A stretch of DNA of 64,000 bases from an uncultured Lachnospiraceae bacterium (GCA_905233695.1 CAJODN010000002.1:1-64000); one strand, 5' to 3'; positions 8,752-18,337 are shown, numbered from the stretch's first letter. Made by a program: numbers and translations. Notes: generated by a model not told the origin, from the sequence alone.

Positions 8752-9876
8752 TTGGAGGACAGACTGATATTACAATATAATCTCCAGTTCTTTGCCAAGG
8801 ACGGAGACGGCGGTGAGAAGACAGAGCCTGCTACAGCCAAGAAATTAGAGAAGGCTAGAGAAGAAGGTCAGGTAACCAAGTCGCAGGAACTTGGTAATGC
8901 CGCAGGTCTTATTGCACTTTTTATTGCGCTTAAGGTCTTCATATCGTTCGTAGGTGAACGAATGGTAGGAAGCTTTACTCATATATTTGCGGAGATACCC
9001 GATATTATCGCTACCGACAGGAAAGGTCTTACAATAACGACGGTAAGTGATGTAATTCTTGATGGCTTACTTCAGATACTCATAATGTGTGCTCCGTTTT
9101 TTGCAATTGGTGTTGTTGTTGCATTTGTTGTTACTGTTATACAGGTTAAGCTTAAGGTTACTCTTAAGCCCCTTATGCCTAAGCTTAGTAAATTCAATCC
9201 CATTAACGGATTTAAGAGAATATTTTCGAAGCAATCGATATTTAATTTGCTTTTGTCGATTGTTAAGATTGCGCTTATATTCTATATAGCGTATATGACA
9301 ATTAAAGATCATGCCAATGAGCTTTTTATATTGTATGACCTGTCGCTTTTTCAAGCCATCGCCCTTGTGGGAGATATAATAATTGATACAGGTCTTAGGA
9401 TTGCTCTTGTATACATTATTGTCGGAATTGCAGATTATATCTTCCAGAGACACAAGTTCAATGAAGATATGAAGATGACCAAGAAAGAGGTCAAGGATGA
9501 ATATAAGGACGCTGAAGGAGATCCGCAGATTAAAGGTCAGCAGAAGCAGAGGATGAGAGAAGCATCTATGCGTCGTATGATGCAGGATGTTCCGAAAGCT
9601 GATGTGGTTATTACCAACCCGACACACATTGCCGTTGCGCTTTCGTATAACATTGCAGAATCAAAAGCACCTGTTGTTGTTGCCAAGGGTGCCGACTATT
9701 TGGCTGAGAGGATTAAGGAAGAAGCCAGGAAGCATAACGTATTAATACACGAAGATGTATTTATTGCAAGAAGCCTCTACGGTTCATGTGATATCGGAGA
9801 GGAGATACCGCCGGAAATGTACGAGGCTGTGGCAACGATTCTTGCTACGCTTAGTAAATTTAACCCCAACGTATAG
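8752..9876 (+). CDS. flhB: flagellar export switch protein FlhB
   Basis: Substrate-specificity switch of the export apparatus. The N-terminal half has four transmembrane segments. The cytoplasmic domain contains the autocleavage site NPTH at residues 289-292 (DVVITNPTHIAVAL), whose cleavage between N and P switches export from hook to filament proteins. The conserved start region GEKTEPATAKKLEKAREEGQ is complete. The start is TTG at 8752 with GGAGG upstream; the first about 20 residues before GEKTE (LILQYNLQFFAK) are hydrophobic, as is common in clostridial FlhB. Length 374 is normal. Confidence 0.95.
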   Translation: MEDRLILQYNLQFFAKDGDGGEKTEPATAKKLEKAREEGQVTKSQELGNAAGLIALFIALKVFISFVGERMVGSFTHIFAEIPDIIATDRKGLTITTVSDVILDGLLQILIMCAPFFAIGVVVAFVVTVIQVKLKVTLKPLMPKLSKFNPINGFKRIFSKQSIFNLLLSIVKIALIFYIAYMTIKDHANELFILYDLSLFQAIALVGDIIIDTGLRIALVYIIVGIADYIFQRHKFNEDMKMTKKEVKDEYKDAEGDPQIKGQQKQRMREASMRRMMQDVPKADVVITNPTHIAVALSYNIAESKAPVVVAKGADYLAERIKEEARKHNVLIHEDVFIARSLYGSCDIGEEIPPEMYEAVATILATLSKFNPNV

Positions 9877-9945
9877 CTTTAATACGAATAGTTAAAGGGA
9901 GAATTTAATAAGGAGTCTCGCCTATTTTAAGAAAGGAGGAAGAAT

Positions 9946-12006
9946 ATGGGAGTAGCTGTTAAAAAAACCGATATTGCCGTTGCGGCTTATATTCTCGCGG
10001 CAATCATTTTCTTCATTATTCCCATTCCTTCTTTTGTATTGGATATAATGCTTGCGGTTAATATCTCTATCGCACTTATTATCCTTGTTAATGTGTTGTT
10101 TGTTAAGGAAGTTTTGGACTTATCATTCTTCCCGACACTCCTCCTTTTTACAACAATATTTCGTATATCACTTAACGTATCATCAACGAGACTTATACTT
10201 ACAACCGGTTCGCCCGGTAATGTCGTAACCACATTCGGACAATTCGTCGGTGGCGGTAACCTTATAATCGGTGCTATTGTATTTATCGTCCTTATTATAA
10301 TCCAGTTCATGGTTATCAATAAGGGTTCTGAACGTGTAGCTGAAGTATCTGCAAGATTCACCCTTGATGCTATGCCCGGTAAGCAGATGGCTATTGACGC
10401 CGACCTTAATACAGGTGCTATAACAGAAGAGGAAGCTAAAGAGAGACGTGAGAAGATTCAACAGGAATCAAGCTTCTTCGGTTCTATGGACGGTGCCACC
10501 AAGTATGTAAAGGGAGATGCTACAGCCGGTCTTATCATTACCGCAATTAACTTTGTCGGCGGTACCGCCATGGGAATGATTAACCAGGGGATGAGCATTA
10601 CCGATGCGCTTCAGCAATACGGCGTCCTTACAATCGGTGACGGACTTACAGCTCAGATTCCTTCGCTTCTTATATCGCTTTCCACAGGTATTCTTGTTAC
10701 GAAGGGTGCTAAGGAGAATGAAGAGTTCTCTGATACTCTTATTAAGCAGCTGTTCGGTCTTCCCAAGGCCTTGTTCATAGTGGGTGGTGTGCTTATAGGA
10801 CTGGGTATTATTACGCCACTTAATATATTCCTGTTCGCAGGATTCGGTGCGGCATTTATTGTTGCCGGACTTAATATAAGGAAGACAATAGGAGAGGAGA
10901 CAATAGAAGAAGAAGTCTTGCAAGAAGAATCGGAGGCTGAGGAGATTCGAAAACCGGAGAATGTCGTCTCCTTGCTCTCCGTAGACCCGATAGAATTGGA
11001 ATTCGGCTATGGTATTATTCCGCTGGCCGATGTTAATCAAGGTGGTGACCTTTTAGACCGTGTCGTTATGATAAGGCGGCAGATTGCACTGGAACTGGGT
11101 ACCGTTGTTCCGATTATCAGACTTAGGGATAATATTCAACTTAATCCCAGTCAATATATTATTAAAATCAAGGGTATTCAGATTACCGAGGGCGAGATAA
11201 TGTTCGACCACTATATGGCTATGAATCCCGGATATATCGAGGAAGAGATTGCCGGAATTCCTACCACGGAGCCGTCATTCGGTCTTCCGGCCATATGGAT
11301 TACCGAGAGTCAACGTGAGATGGCAGAGAGTCTCGGATATACAGTTGTTGATCCTCCTTCAATTATCGCGACTCATCTTACAGAGGTTATAAGAAGCCAT
11401 ATTGCAGAGCTTCTTACAAGACAGGATGTATCTAATCTTATTGATAATCTTAAGGAGACTAATCCTGCTGTTGTGGAAGAGCTTACACCTAAGCTCCTCG
11501 GCCTCGGTGAGATACAGAAGGTACTTCAGAATCTCCTTATGGAAGGTATTTCCATTCGAGATCTGCTTTCTATATTCGAGATACTTGCGGATAAGGCTGC
11601 AACAACAAGAGACACGGATGTTCTTACCGAATATGTTCGTCAAGGTCTTAAGTCTGCTATTTCGGCTAAATATTTTGTCCCGAATGAAAAGACTGATGTT
11701 GTAACCTTAGATCCTAAGGTGGAGCAGGAAATAATGGGATCAATCAAGCAGACAGAGCAGGGCGCTTATCTTACACTTGATCCTGAGACCATAAGGAAGA
11801 TTATGGATTCTACAGAGGCAGAGATTAAGAAGTTAGAGGACGTTGGTAAGATGCCGATTGTTGTATGCTCGCCCATTGTAAGAATGTATTATAAGAAGAT
11901 GACTGAAGAATACTTCAAGGATCTAATCGTTGTATCATTCAGTGAGATAGAATCAAATGTTGAATTACAGTCAGTAGGGATGGTGACTTTAGATAATGAC
12001 AATTAA
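9946..12006 (+). CDS. flhA: flagellar export protein FlhA
   Basis: Largest export-gate subunit and the docking platform for chaperone-substrate complexes. The N-terminal half (to about residue 320) is membrane-embedded. The conserved FHIPEP-type loop is recognisable from RISLNVSSTRLIL through KGSERVAEVSARFTLDAMPG and KQMAIDADLNTGAI. The C-terminal half is the cytoplasmic nonamer-forming domain. Start at 9946 is fixed by AAAGGAGG. The last 11 bases overlap flhF. At 686 residues the protein is full length. Confidence 0.96.
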   Translation: MGVAVKKTDIAVAAYILAAIIFFIIPIPSFVLDIMLAVNISIALIILVNVLFVKEVLDLSFFPTLLLFTTIFRISLNVSSTRLILTTGSPGNVVTTFGQFVGGGNLIIGAIVFIVLIIIQFMVINKGSERVAEVSARFTLDAMPGKQMAIDADLNTGAITEEEAKERREKIQQESSFFGSMDGATKYVKGDATAGLIITAINFVGGTAMGMINQGMSITDALQQYGVLTIGDGLTAQIPSLLISLSTGILVTKGAKENEEFSDTLIKQLFGLPKALFIVGGVLIGLGIITPLNIFLFAGFGAAFIVAGLNIRKTIGEETIEEEVLQEESEAEEIRKPENVVSLLSVDPIELEFGYGIIPLADVNQGGDLLDRVVMIRRQIALELGTVVPIIRLRDNIQLNPSQYIIKIKGIQITEGEIMFDHYMAMNPGYIEEEIAGIPTTEPSFGLPAIWITESQREMAESLGYTVVDPPSIIATHLTEVIRSHIAELLTRQDVSNLIDNLKETNPAVVEELTPKLLGLGEIQKVLQNLLMEGISIRDLLSIFEILADKAATTRDTDVLTEYVRQGLKSAISAKYFVPNEKTDVVTLDPKVEQEIMGSIKQTEQGAYLTLDPETIRKIMDSTEAEIKKLEDVGKMPIVVCSPIVRMYYKKMTEEYFKDLIVVSFSEIESNVELQSVGMVTLDNDN

Positions 12007-13375
12007 GAAATATCGTGGCAAAACTAAAGAAGAAGCCATTTTAGCGGCTAAGAAGGAGCTTGGTAACGACGCTGAGATTATGAATGTGGAGGAGAAGAAA
12101 TCAGGTGGATTTCTCGGACTCGGCAAAAAGGTTACGGTAGAGATTACGGCTATGGTGGACAGAGATATAGACCCAGGCGATACTCTCAAGGGAGTAGGGG
12201 CTCCGGAGCCGAAGAAACCGGAAGAAAGCTTAAGTCCTAATTCTGCAATTTCAACATACAGTAATTTCTCGGCAGTTGCGGATCAGGATATCAAGATGAC
12301 TTATGATAACAAGTCTAAGGATGAAGCAGAGGAATTAGAAGAGACCAAGAGGCAGTTCGCTGAGCTAAGTAAGATATTTCGTGAAAATGAAAGAAAGGTC
12401 GATAACACCAAGCCCTCAAGAAGCACTGATGTAGAGTCTCAATCGAAGGTTCAGACGGACAATACTCCCGGAGAGTATGTGGGAACTAACAGTACACCCG
12501 TAAGAAAGGAAGTCGTTAACGACAGAACAACTAACGATAACAAACAGGATGATGTAATTCCTTCATCCACCGGTGACAATCATAAGTTCGTCAAGACTTT
12601 GTACACAACCCTTCTCGAGAATGATGTGGATGAGAAATACATTAATCAGCTTCTCTTCGATATGGAAAAGGTATTCAAAAACGGCAACAATGTTAATTAC
12701 CTTATATCCAATGTATATCAGAAGATGATATTAAAGCTTGGACAACCGCAGACCGCAACCATAAGTCTCGCGAAGAAAGGTCCGAAGGTAGTATTCTTCA
12801 TAGGATCAACAGGCGTAGGTAAGACAACGACAATTGCAAAGCTCGCTTCTGAGTTCAAAATCGAAAAGAAGAAGGAAGTGGCGCTTGTTACGATAGATAC
12901 ATACAGGCTTAAGGCTACGGATCAGCTCGGGGAATATGCTTCCATTATGAAGATTCCCATGTCGGTTATATATGAACCTAATGAGCTTACCGAGAAAGTT
13001 CGTAAATTACAAAGTTACGACCTTATTCTTGTTGACACATCCGGCTTCTCTCATAAGAATAATGATATGAGGGAAAATGTTGTTGAACTTGTGAATAACC
13101 TTGATGAGAAGTTCGAGAAGGATGTATATCTCGTGTTATCATCAACGACGAAATATAAGGATCTTAAGGAAATAATCGATTCTTATAAGGAATTTACCGA
13201 TTTTAATATGATATTTACCAAGCTTGACGAAACAACCAGTCTCGGTAACATACTTAATTGCAGGCTTTATTCCGGCAACAACTTATCTTATGTGACCAAC
13301 GGTCAGAATGTCCCTAACGATATATCGGTACTTGACACGCAGAGACTCGTTAAGCAACTATTGGGGGGCAACTAG
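11996..13375 (+). CDS. flhF: flagellar placement SRP-type GTPase FlhF
   Basis: SRP-family GTPase that controls flagellar site and number. The N-terminus (MTIKKYRGKTKEEAI) is the FlhF B-domain start, followed by a charged, low-complexity linker to about residue 195 and the NG GTPase core. The P-loop GSTGVGKTTT is at residues 270-279 and the guanine-specificity motif TKLDET follows later. The G3 motif reads DTSGFSH (D347-T-S-G-F351) where SRP GTPases normally have DTAGR, so the conserved arginine is replaced by phenylalanine. It overlaps flhA by 11 bp and abuts flhG. Confidence 0.94.
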   Translation: MTIKKYRGKTKEEAILAAKKELGNDAEIMNVEEKKSGGFLGLGKKVTVEITAMVDRDIDPGDTLKGVGAPEPKKPEESLSPNSAISTYSNFSAVADQDIKMTYDNKSKDEAEELEETKRQFAELSKIFRENERKVDNTKPSRSTDVESQSKVQTDNTPGEYVGTNSTPVRKEVVNDRTTNDNKQDDVIPSSTGDNHKFVKTLYTTLLENDVDEKYINQLLFDMEKVFKNGNNVNYLISNVYQKMILKLGQPQTATISLAKKGPKVVFFIGSTGVGKTTTIAKLASEFKIEKKKEVALVTIDTYRLKATDQLGEYASIMKIPMSVIYEPNELTEKVRKLQSYDLILVDTSGFSHKNNDMRENVVELVNNLDEKFEKDVYLVLSSTTKYKDLKEIIDSYKEFTDFNMIFTKLDETTSLGNILNCRLYSGNNLSYVTNGQNVPNDISVLDTQRLVKQLLGGN

Positions 13376-14239
13376 ATGGATCAGGCGGAGCAACTTAGGA
13401 ATATTATTAAGCTTCAGGATCAGAGAGATATTGAGAACGCTAAGGTTATAACCATTACAAGTGGTAAAGGCGGAGTCGGAAAATCCAATATGGCGGTTAA
13501 TTTGGCTGTACATTTTCGTAATATGGGTAAACGCGTTATCATATTCGATGCCGACTTCGGTCTTGCCAATGTAGAAGTTATGTTCGGTACTGTTCCGAAA
13601 TACAATCTCTCCAAGGTAATAGACGGAGAGATGAGGATAGAAGAGATTATTACGAGAGGACCGATGGATATAGGCTTCGTTTCGGGAGGAAGCGGAGTAA
13701 TCGGACTTAATAACCTTACCAAAGCTCAGATAGATTATGTGGTATCTAATCTTTCTTCCTTGAATGAACTTACAGATATACTTATAATAGATACAGGAGC
13801 GGGAGTTTCGAATTCGGTTCTCGATTTTGTGCTTGCATCCCCGGAGGTAATACTTGTAACGACACCGGAGCCAAGCTCACTTACGGATTCTTATTCCCTT
13901 GTTAAGGCACTGTATAAGAATCCCGCATTTATTAAGAGCGGTACCAACGTAAGGCTTGTGGCCAATAAGGTTAATTCGAAGGAAGAAGCCCGGGCGGTAT
14001 ATGATAAAATAAAGACAGTGACAGGTAAGTTTCTTGGAGGAGATATACAGTATCTGGGAATGGTTCCCCAGGATTCGACCTTGGAAAAGGCGGTGCGAAG
14101 CCAAAAAATCGTATCTATTGTGTCGCCTGCCTCAAAGTCGGCAAGGGCATTTCAAGAAATTGCCGAGAATCTGTTGGAAGAGAAGATTAATTATAAGTGG
14201 GGTATATCACAGCTATTTAATAGTTTTATAAGAAGATAG
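13376..14239 (+). CDS. flhG: MinD-like ATPase FlhG (YlxH)
   Basis: ParA/MinD-type ATPase that works with FlhF to set flagellar pattern. The N-terminal peptide MDQAEQLRNII is the DQAxxLR activation motif known to stimulate FlhF GTPase. The deviant Walker A box SGKGGVGKS is at residues 29-37 (K31 and K36), then DADFGLANVEVMFG and the Walker B-type LIIDTGAG. A C-terminal amphipathic stretch (KWGISQLFNSFIRR) could be the membrane-targeting helix. The ATG immediately follows the flhF stop codon, so the pair is translationally coupled. Confidence 0.94.
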   Translation: MDQAEQLRNIIKLQDQRDIENAKVITITSGKGGVGKSNMAVNLAVHFRNMGKRVIIFDADFGLANVEVMFGTVPKYNLSKVIDGEMRIEEIITRGPMDIGFVSGGSGVIGLNNLTKAQIDYVVSNLSSLNELTDILIIDTGAGVSNSVLDFVLASPEVILVTTPEPSSLTDSYSLVKALYKNPAFIKSGTNVRLVANKVNSKEEARAVYDKIKTVTGKFLGGDIQYLGMVPQDSTLEKAVRSQKIVSIVSPASKSARAFQEIAENLLEEKINYKWGISQLFNSFIRR

Positions 14240-14262
14240 GTTGCTAAGACGGAGAAATAGTT

Positions 14263-15003
14263 ATGGAAGCAAGAGAAATTGCACCGGGCAGTAAAGTTGA
14301 TTTAAGATTATTGCAAGAGGTCAACAGAGAAGACGGCGGACAAGGTAAGGTCGCCGGAACATATATGAGTTCTGTATTTGATGTGGAGGGCGATGATTTA
14401 ATTATGCATATGCCGACTCAGGGCGGTAAGATATGTCTTCTCCCTCTGAATGTGCGCTATGAATTTGTATTTACCACGTCAAACGGATTGTACAAAGCGG
14501 AAGGAATTGTCTCTGAGCGCTTCAAGAAAGACAATTTCTACCTTATGAAGGGTGAACTTACAACCGATATCGTTAAGTTCCAGAGAAGAGAATTCTATCG
14601 TATGGAATGCTCTATTCCGGTTCTTTTCCTGTCCCTTGAAGAAGATGAGGGCGAAGCCGCCAGCATGGCTGAAGTTAAGACAATGATTAAAGACACTACG
14701 AGACCTATTGCCATAAGGGGACTGGGTACAATTCTCGATATCTCGGGAGGTGGAGTAAGGTTCATCTCTGAGAAGGATTTGGGTGATTACGAATATGTAT
14801 TCATACATTTCGAGATTCTTCTTAACAACAGGAAGACGAATCTTGAGATTGTGTGTAATGTCTTGGCTAAGGAGTATAATCCCGACACTAAGAAATATAA
14901 CTACAGGACGAAGTTCCTTTTCAAGGACACGAAGATGCAGGAGAAGGTTATAAGGTTCATTTTTGAGGAAGAAAGGCGAAATCGTCACAAAAAACTGGAA
15001 TAA
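14263..15003 (+). CDS. PilZ-domain flagellar brake protein (YcgR/DgrA type)
   Basis: Predicted cyclic-di-GMP receptor that slows or regulates the motor. An N-terminal YcgR-like barrel (about residues 1-100) precedes a PilZ domain. The ligand motifs are intact: RxxxR at R109-R113 (QRREFYRM) and DxSxxG at D159-G164 (DISGGG). Length 246 fits YcgR-type proteins. Its place between flhG and the chemotaxis genes suggests a motor-related task; Bacillus YpfA is a known member of this class. The exact partner (MotA or FliM) is not visible in the sequence. Confidence 0.88.
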   Translation: MEAREIAPGSKVDLRLLQEVNREDGGQGKVAGTYMSSVFDVEGDDLIMHMPTQGGKICLLPLNVRYEFVFTTSNGLYKAEGIVSERFKKDNFYLMKGELTTDIVKFQRREFYRMECSIPVLFLSLEEDEGEAASMAEVKTMIKDTTRPIAIRGLGTILDISGGGVRFISEKDLGDYEYVFIHFEILLNNRKTNLEIVCNVLAKEYNPDTKKYNYRTKFLFKDTKMQEKVIRFIFEEERRNRHKKLE

Positions 15004-15066
15004 TGTACGGTTTTTAATACATTTAGATGACTATGCACTACTGAGAAGATATATAAGTGCTATAAT

Positions 15067-15088
15067 CCTCATAAGTGATTTTATGAGG
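15067..15088 (+). promoter_or_regulatory. hairpin overlapping the cheB ribosome-binding site
   Basis: A perfect 8-bp inverted repeat (CCTCATAA at 15067-15074, loop GTGATT, TTATGAGG at 15081-15088) covers most of the cheB Shine-Dalgarno sequence (GAGGAG at 15085-15090). A TATAAT lies immediately before it (15061-15066), with no convincing -35. In RNA the stem would hide the ribosome-binding site, so cheB translation may be conditional or coupled. Confidence 0.5.
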
Positions 15089-15098
15089 AGTTAATGTT

Positions 15099-15692
15099 AT
15101 GAGTAAATCCGGAGATTTTGGCATTATTGCCATTGCATGTTCTACCGGAGGTCCTCAAGCGTTACACAAGATGATACCTATGTTGCCCGGACATTTAGGG
15201 GTGCCTATAGTACTCGTGCAACATATGCCGGCGGGATTTACCAAGACTCTTGCCGACAGGATAAATGGTATGGCGGCCCTATCGGTAAAGGAAGCAGAGG
15301 ACGGCGAATTACTGCTTCCGGACGTGGTGTATATCGCACCGGGCGGCAATCATTTAGAGGTAACAACGAACAGGGCGAAGAATCTTATCGCCAAGGTGTA
15401 TAACGGACCACCGGTTAATAACCTGAGACCTAATGCTGATGTGATGTACGAATCACTTATAGACGTTGATGTCGGTAAGATTTTATGCGTCGTTATGACA
15501 GGCATGGGGGCAGACGGTACTAAGGGAATAGCGGCCCTTAAGGAGAAAAAGGAAATATACTGCATTACGCAGAGCGAGGAATCTTGCGTTGTCTACGGTA
15601 TGCCAAGAGCAGTTGATCTTAGCGGCTTATCGGACAAGTCGGTTCCTTTGGATAAAATAGCACAAACTATATCTAAAAAGATAGGGGGATAA
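15099..15692 (+). CDS. cheB: receiver-less CheB-type protein-glutamate methylesterase
   Basis: Catalytic domain that demethylates or deamidates chemoreceptors. The triad is visible: S15 in ACSTGGPQAL, H42 in VQHMPAGFT and D139 in MTGMGADGTKG. At 197 residues it covers only the esterase domain; ordinary CheB has about 350 residues with an N-terminal receiver. Only 95 non-coding bases separate it from the PilZ gene, and no receiver sequence is there in any frame, so this is a stand-alone domain rather than a visible truncation. Without a receiver it cannot be activated by CheA phosphotransfer directly. No cheR is in this window. Confidence 0.88.
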   Translation: MSKSGDFGIIAIACSTGGPQALHKMIPMLPGHLGVPIVLVQHMPAGFTKTLADRINGMAALSVKEAEDGELLLPDVVYIAPGGNHLEVTTNRAKNLIAKVYNGPPVNNLRPNADVMYESLIDVDVGKILCVVMTGMGADGTKGIAALKEKKEIYCITQSEESCVVYGMPRAVDLSGLSDKSVPLDKIAQTISKKIGG

Positions 15693-15697
15693 ATATT

Positions 15698-17833
15698 ATG
15701 GATATAAGTCAATATCTCGACATTTTTATCGACGAAACATCAGAGCATATTCAGAGCCTGAGTGACAATATCATGGCACTGGAACAAGAGCCTGAAGATG
15801 CGGATACTATTAATGAAATATTCAGAGCCGCACACTCACTCAAGGGTATGGCAGGAACCATGGGATTCAAGAAGATGCAGCATCTTACCCATGATATGGA
15901 AAATGTATTTCAGGAAATCAGAAACGGTAATGTTAAGGTCAATTCTAACATGATTGACATTCTTTTTGAGTGCTTAAGTGCCGTTGAAGAATATCTTGAT
16001 ACTGTTAAGTCTACATCCGATGAAGGTTCTAATGAGAATGAAGTTCTTATTAAGAAGCTTAATGATTATCTTATCCAGGCAGAAGGCGGAAGCTCGGATG
16101 ATTCTTCGGCTGATGACGGTAGTGCGGATGGCGGTGACGATTCAGCTGACGCTAAAGATGAGGGCGGAGAAGCATCAAGCGGAGAAGAGCCCTTTAGATC
16201 AATGGAAGTTGATGAGACAGGTCAATCTAAGATTGCCGAGGCCGCTGAGTCAGGTCTTAAACTATACGGTGTTACCGTATACATCCAGAGCGATTGCCTT
16301 CTTAAGGCTGCAAGAGCATTTCTTGTATTCAAGGCAATTGAGGACTTTGGAGAGATTCTTGTATTTAATCCCAGCTCACAAGATATAGAAGATGAGAAGT
16401 TCGATCTTTGCTTTAGCGTTATAATCGCGACTCAATCGGAATTCGACCCTATTGAGTCAGCGATACTTGCGGTATCGGAGATTGACAGAGTTGAATTCGA
16501 TACTGTAACTCCGGATATGTATGTTCCGGAAGATGAGCTTCCGAAGGAAGAAGAGAAGAAGGTTCCCGCTAAGGCTGAGGCTGCTCCTAAGCCTGAGAAG
16601 AAGCCTGCGAAGAATGATGACGCCGGACAGAAGCAAGCTAAGAAGACAAGCAATAAGCCTGTTACCGCAAGAACGGTTCGTGTGGATATTGAGAAGCTGG
16701 ATGCTCTTATGAACCAGGTATCCGAGCTTATTATTGCGAAGAACTCGCTCGTATCAATAAGTACAACAGAAGGTAATAACGGTAATCAAGGATTCGAGAG
16801 TCAAGGATTCCATGAGCAGATAGAATACTTAGAGAGAATCACAACCAACCTTCATGAATCTGTTATGAAGGTTAGGATGGTACCTATCGAGACAACAGTT
16901 AATAAATTCCCTCGTATGATTCGTGACTTATCAAGAAAGCTTGATAAGCCTATGACCCTCGTTATGTCCGGTGAAGAGACAGAGCTTGACAGAACCGTTG
17001 TGGATCAGATTGGTGATCCGCTTCAACATTTACTTCGTAACTCTGCCGACCACGGTATCGAGGATGCTGAGACTCGTGCTCAGAGAGGTAAGCCTGAGGA
17101 AGGTCAGATCGAGCTTCACGCTTATCAAGAGGGTAATAACGTAATTATCGTTGTTCAAGACGACGGTGGCGGAATTGATACTGAAAGTGTTAAGAGAAAG
17201 GCTATTGAACGCGGTCTTGTAACGGAAGATGCGGCTGAGGATTTGTCAGATAAAGAAATAATTGATTTCTTATTTATGCCGAGTTTCTCAATGGCTAAGC
17301 AGATTACCGATATCTCGGGAAGAGGTGTTGGACTTGATGTTGTTAAGTCTAATATCGAAGCTCTCGGCGGTGACGTTGAAGTTAAGAGTGTATTCGGACA
17401 AGGCTCGAAGTTCACCGTAAGACTTCCTCTTACACTTGCTATTATTCAGGCACTTATGGTTGAGATAAGAGATGAGAAATATGCTATTGCACTTGGATCT
17501 ATCTCTAATATCGAGAATATATCTGTATCTGATATTAAGTATGTACAAGCGAAAGAAGTAATCCACTTAAGAGGTCTTGTTATTCCGCTTATAAGATTAG
17601 ACCAGCTTCTTGATTCTAAGCCTAAGGAAGGCGAGGATGAGAACCTTACGGTTGTTATTGTTAAGAAGGGCGATAACTATGCAGGTCTGGTTGTAGATAA
17701 TCTTATGGGACAACAAGAAATAGTTATTAAATCTCTTGGTAAGACTATTGATAATAATAAGATTATCAATGGTGCTACAATTCTTGGTGACGGTGAAGTT
17801 GCATTAATCATTGATATTAATGCTTTAGTATAG
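15698..17833 (+). CDS. cheA: chemotaxis histidine kinase CheA
   Basis: Receptor-coupled kinase. P1 (residues 1-105) holds the phospho-acceptor H46 in RAAHSLKGMAGTMGF. After an acidic Asp/Ser-rich linker, P2 (about residues 180-275) is the CheY-binding domain. A Lys/Ala/Pro-rich linker leads to P3 dimerisation (from about residue 325), then P4 with N box (HLLRNSADHGIED), G1 (DDGGGID) and G2 (GRGVGLDVV), and finally the CheW-like P5 domain. All boxes are intact and 711 residues is normal. cheW follows in 15 bp. Confidence 0.97.
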   Translation: MDISQYLDIFIDETSEHIQSLSDNIMALEQEPEDADTINEIFRAAHSLKGMAGTMGFKKMQHLTHDMENVFQEIRNGNVKVNSNMIDILFECLSAVEEYLDTVKSTSDEGSNENEVLIKKLNDYLIQAEGGSSDDSSADDGSADGGDDSADAKDEGGEASSGEEPFRSMEVDETGQSKIAEAAESGLKLYGVTVYIQSDCLLKAARAFLVFKAIEDFGEILVFNPSSQDIEDEKFDLCFSVIIATQSEFDPIESAILAVSEIDRVEFDTVTPDMYVPEDELPKEEEKKVPAKAEAAPKPEKKPAKNDDAGQKQAKKTSNKPVTARTVRVDIEKLDALMNQVSELIIAKNSLVSISTTEGNNGNQGFESQGFHEQIEYLERITTNLHESVMKVRMVPIETTVNKFPRMIRDLSRKLDKPMTLVMSGEETELDRTVVDQIGDPLQHLLRNSADHGIEDAETRAQRGKPEEGQIELHAYQEGNNVIIVVQDDGGGIDTESVKRKAIERGLVTEDAAEDLSDKEIIDFLFMPSFSMAKQITDISGRGVGLDVVKSNIEALGGDVEVKSVFGQGSKFTVRLPLTLAIIQALMVEIRDEKYAIALGSISNIENISVSDIKYVQAKEVIHLRGLVIPLIRLDQLLDSKPKEGEDENLTVVIVKKGDNYAGLVVDNLMGQQEIVIKSLGKTIDNNKIINGATILGDGEVALIIDINALV

Positions 17834-17848
17834 AGTGGAGGTTTAATT

Positions 17849-18319
17849 ATGGCTGGAAATGAAATGGAAATTATCGATCAGGAGAAAGTTCAATATATCG
17901 TTGTTAAAATAGGCAGCGAGCAGTACGGACTTAATATTTCTTTTGTAGACAATATCGTTCGTATGCAGAAGATTACAAGGGTTCCCAAGGCACCATTCCA
18001 TTATGTGGGAGTAATCAATCTTCGTGGTGAGATTGTTCCCGTAATGAGCGTAAGACGTAAGATGGGACTTGAGGATGATGTATATACCAACAAGTCTCGT
18101 ATCATTATTTTGAAGTTAGAGGTACAGGGACTTATAGGAGTAATCGTGGACGAGGTTAAAGAGGTTATCAATCTTGGTGAAGATGACATCGACAGGAATC
18201 TTCAGAATCAGAATAACAGAGCAGATGCCAACTTTATTAACGGTATCGGTAAGGATGGCGATGAGCTTATATCAATCTTCGAGATTTCGTCTATTGTAGA
18301 TGCAGTAGAGACAGCATAA
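17849..18319 (+). CDS. cheW: chemotaxis coupling protein CheW
   Basis: Adaptor that links CheA P5 to chemoreceptors. The SH3-like double barrel shows the typical YIVVKIGSEQYGLNISFVDNI start, the RVPKAPFHYVGVINLRGEIVP signature and the GVIVDEVKEVINL segment. The 156-residue length is standard. It is preceded by a strong GTGGAGG ribosome-binding site and placed between cheA and cheC. Confidence 0.96.
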   Translation: MAGNEMEIIDQEKVQYIVVKIGSEQYGLNISFVDNIVRMQKITRVPKAPFHYVGVINLRGEIVPVMSVRRKMGLEDDVYTNKSRIIILKLEVQGLIGVIVDEVKEVINLGEDDIDRNLQNQNNRADANFINGIGKDGDELISIFEISSIVDAVETA

Positions 18320-18337
18320 AGAGGGGAGGACTTAAGT

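Noticed and set aside
9067-9627. 186-codon antisense ORF within flhB
   Set aside because: The translation lacks domain features and lies wholly opposite a conserved flagellar gene.
15004-15098. Remnant of a CheB receiver domain removed by frameshift
   Set aside because: The 95-bp gap is too short and gives no receiver-like residues in any frame.
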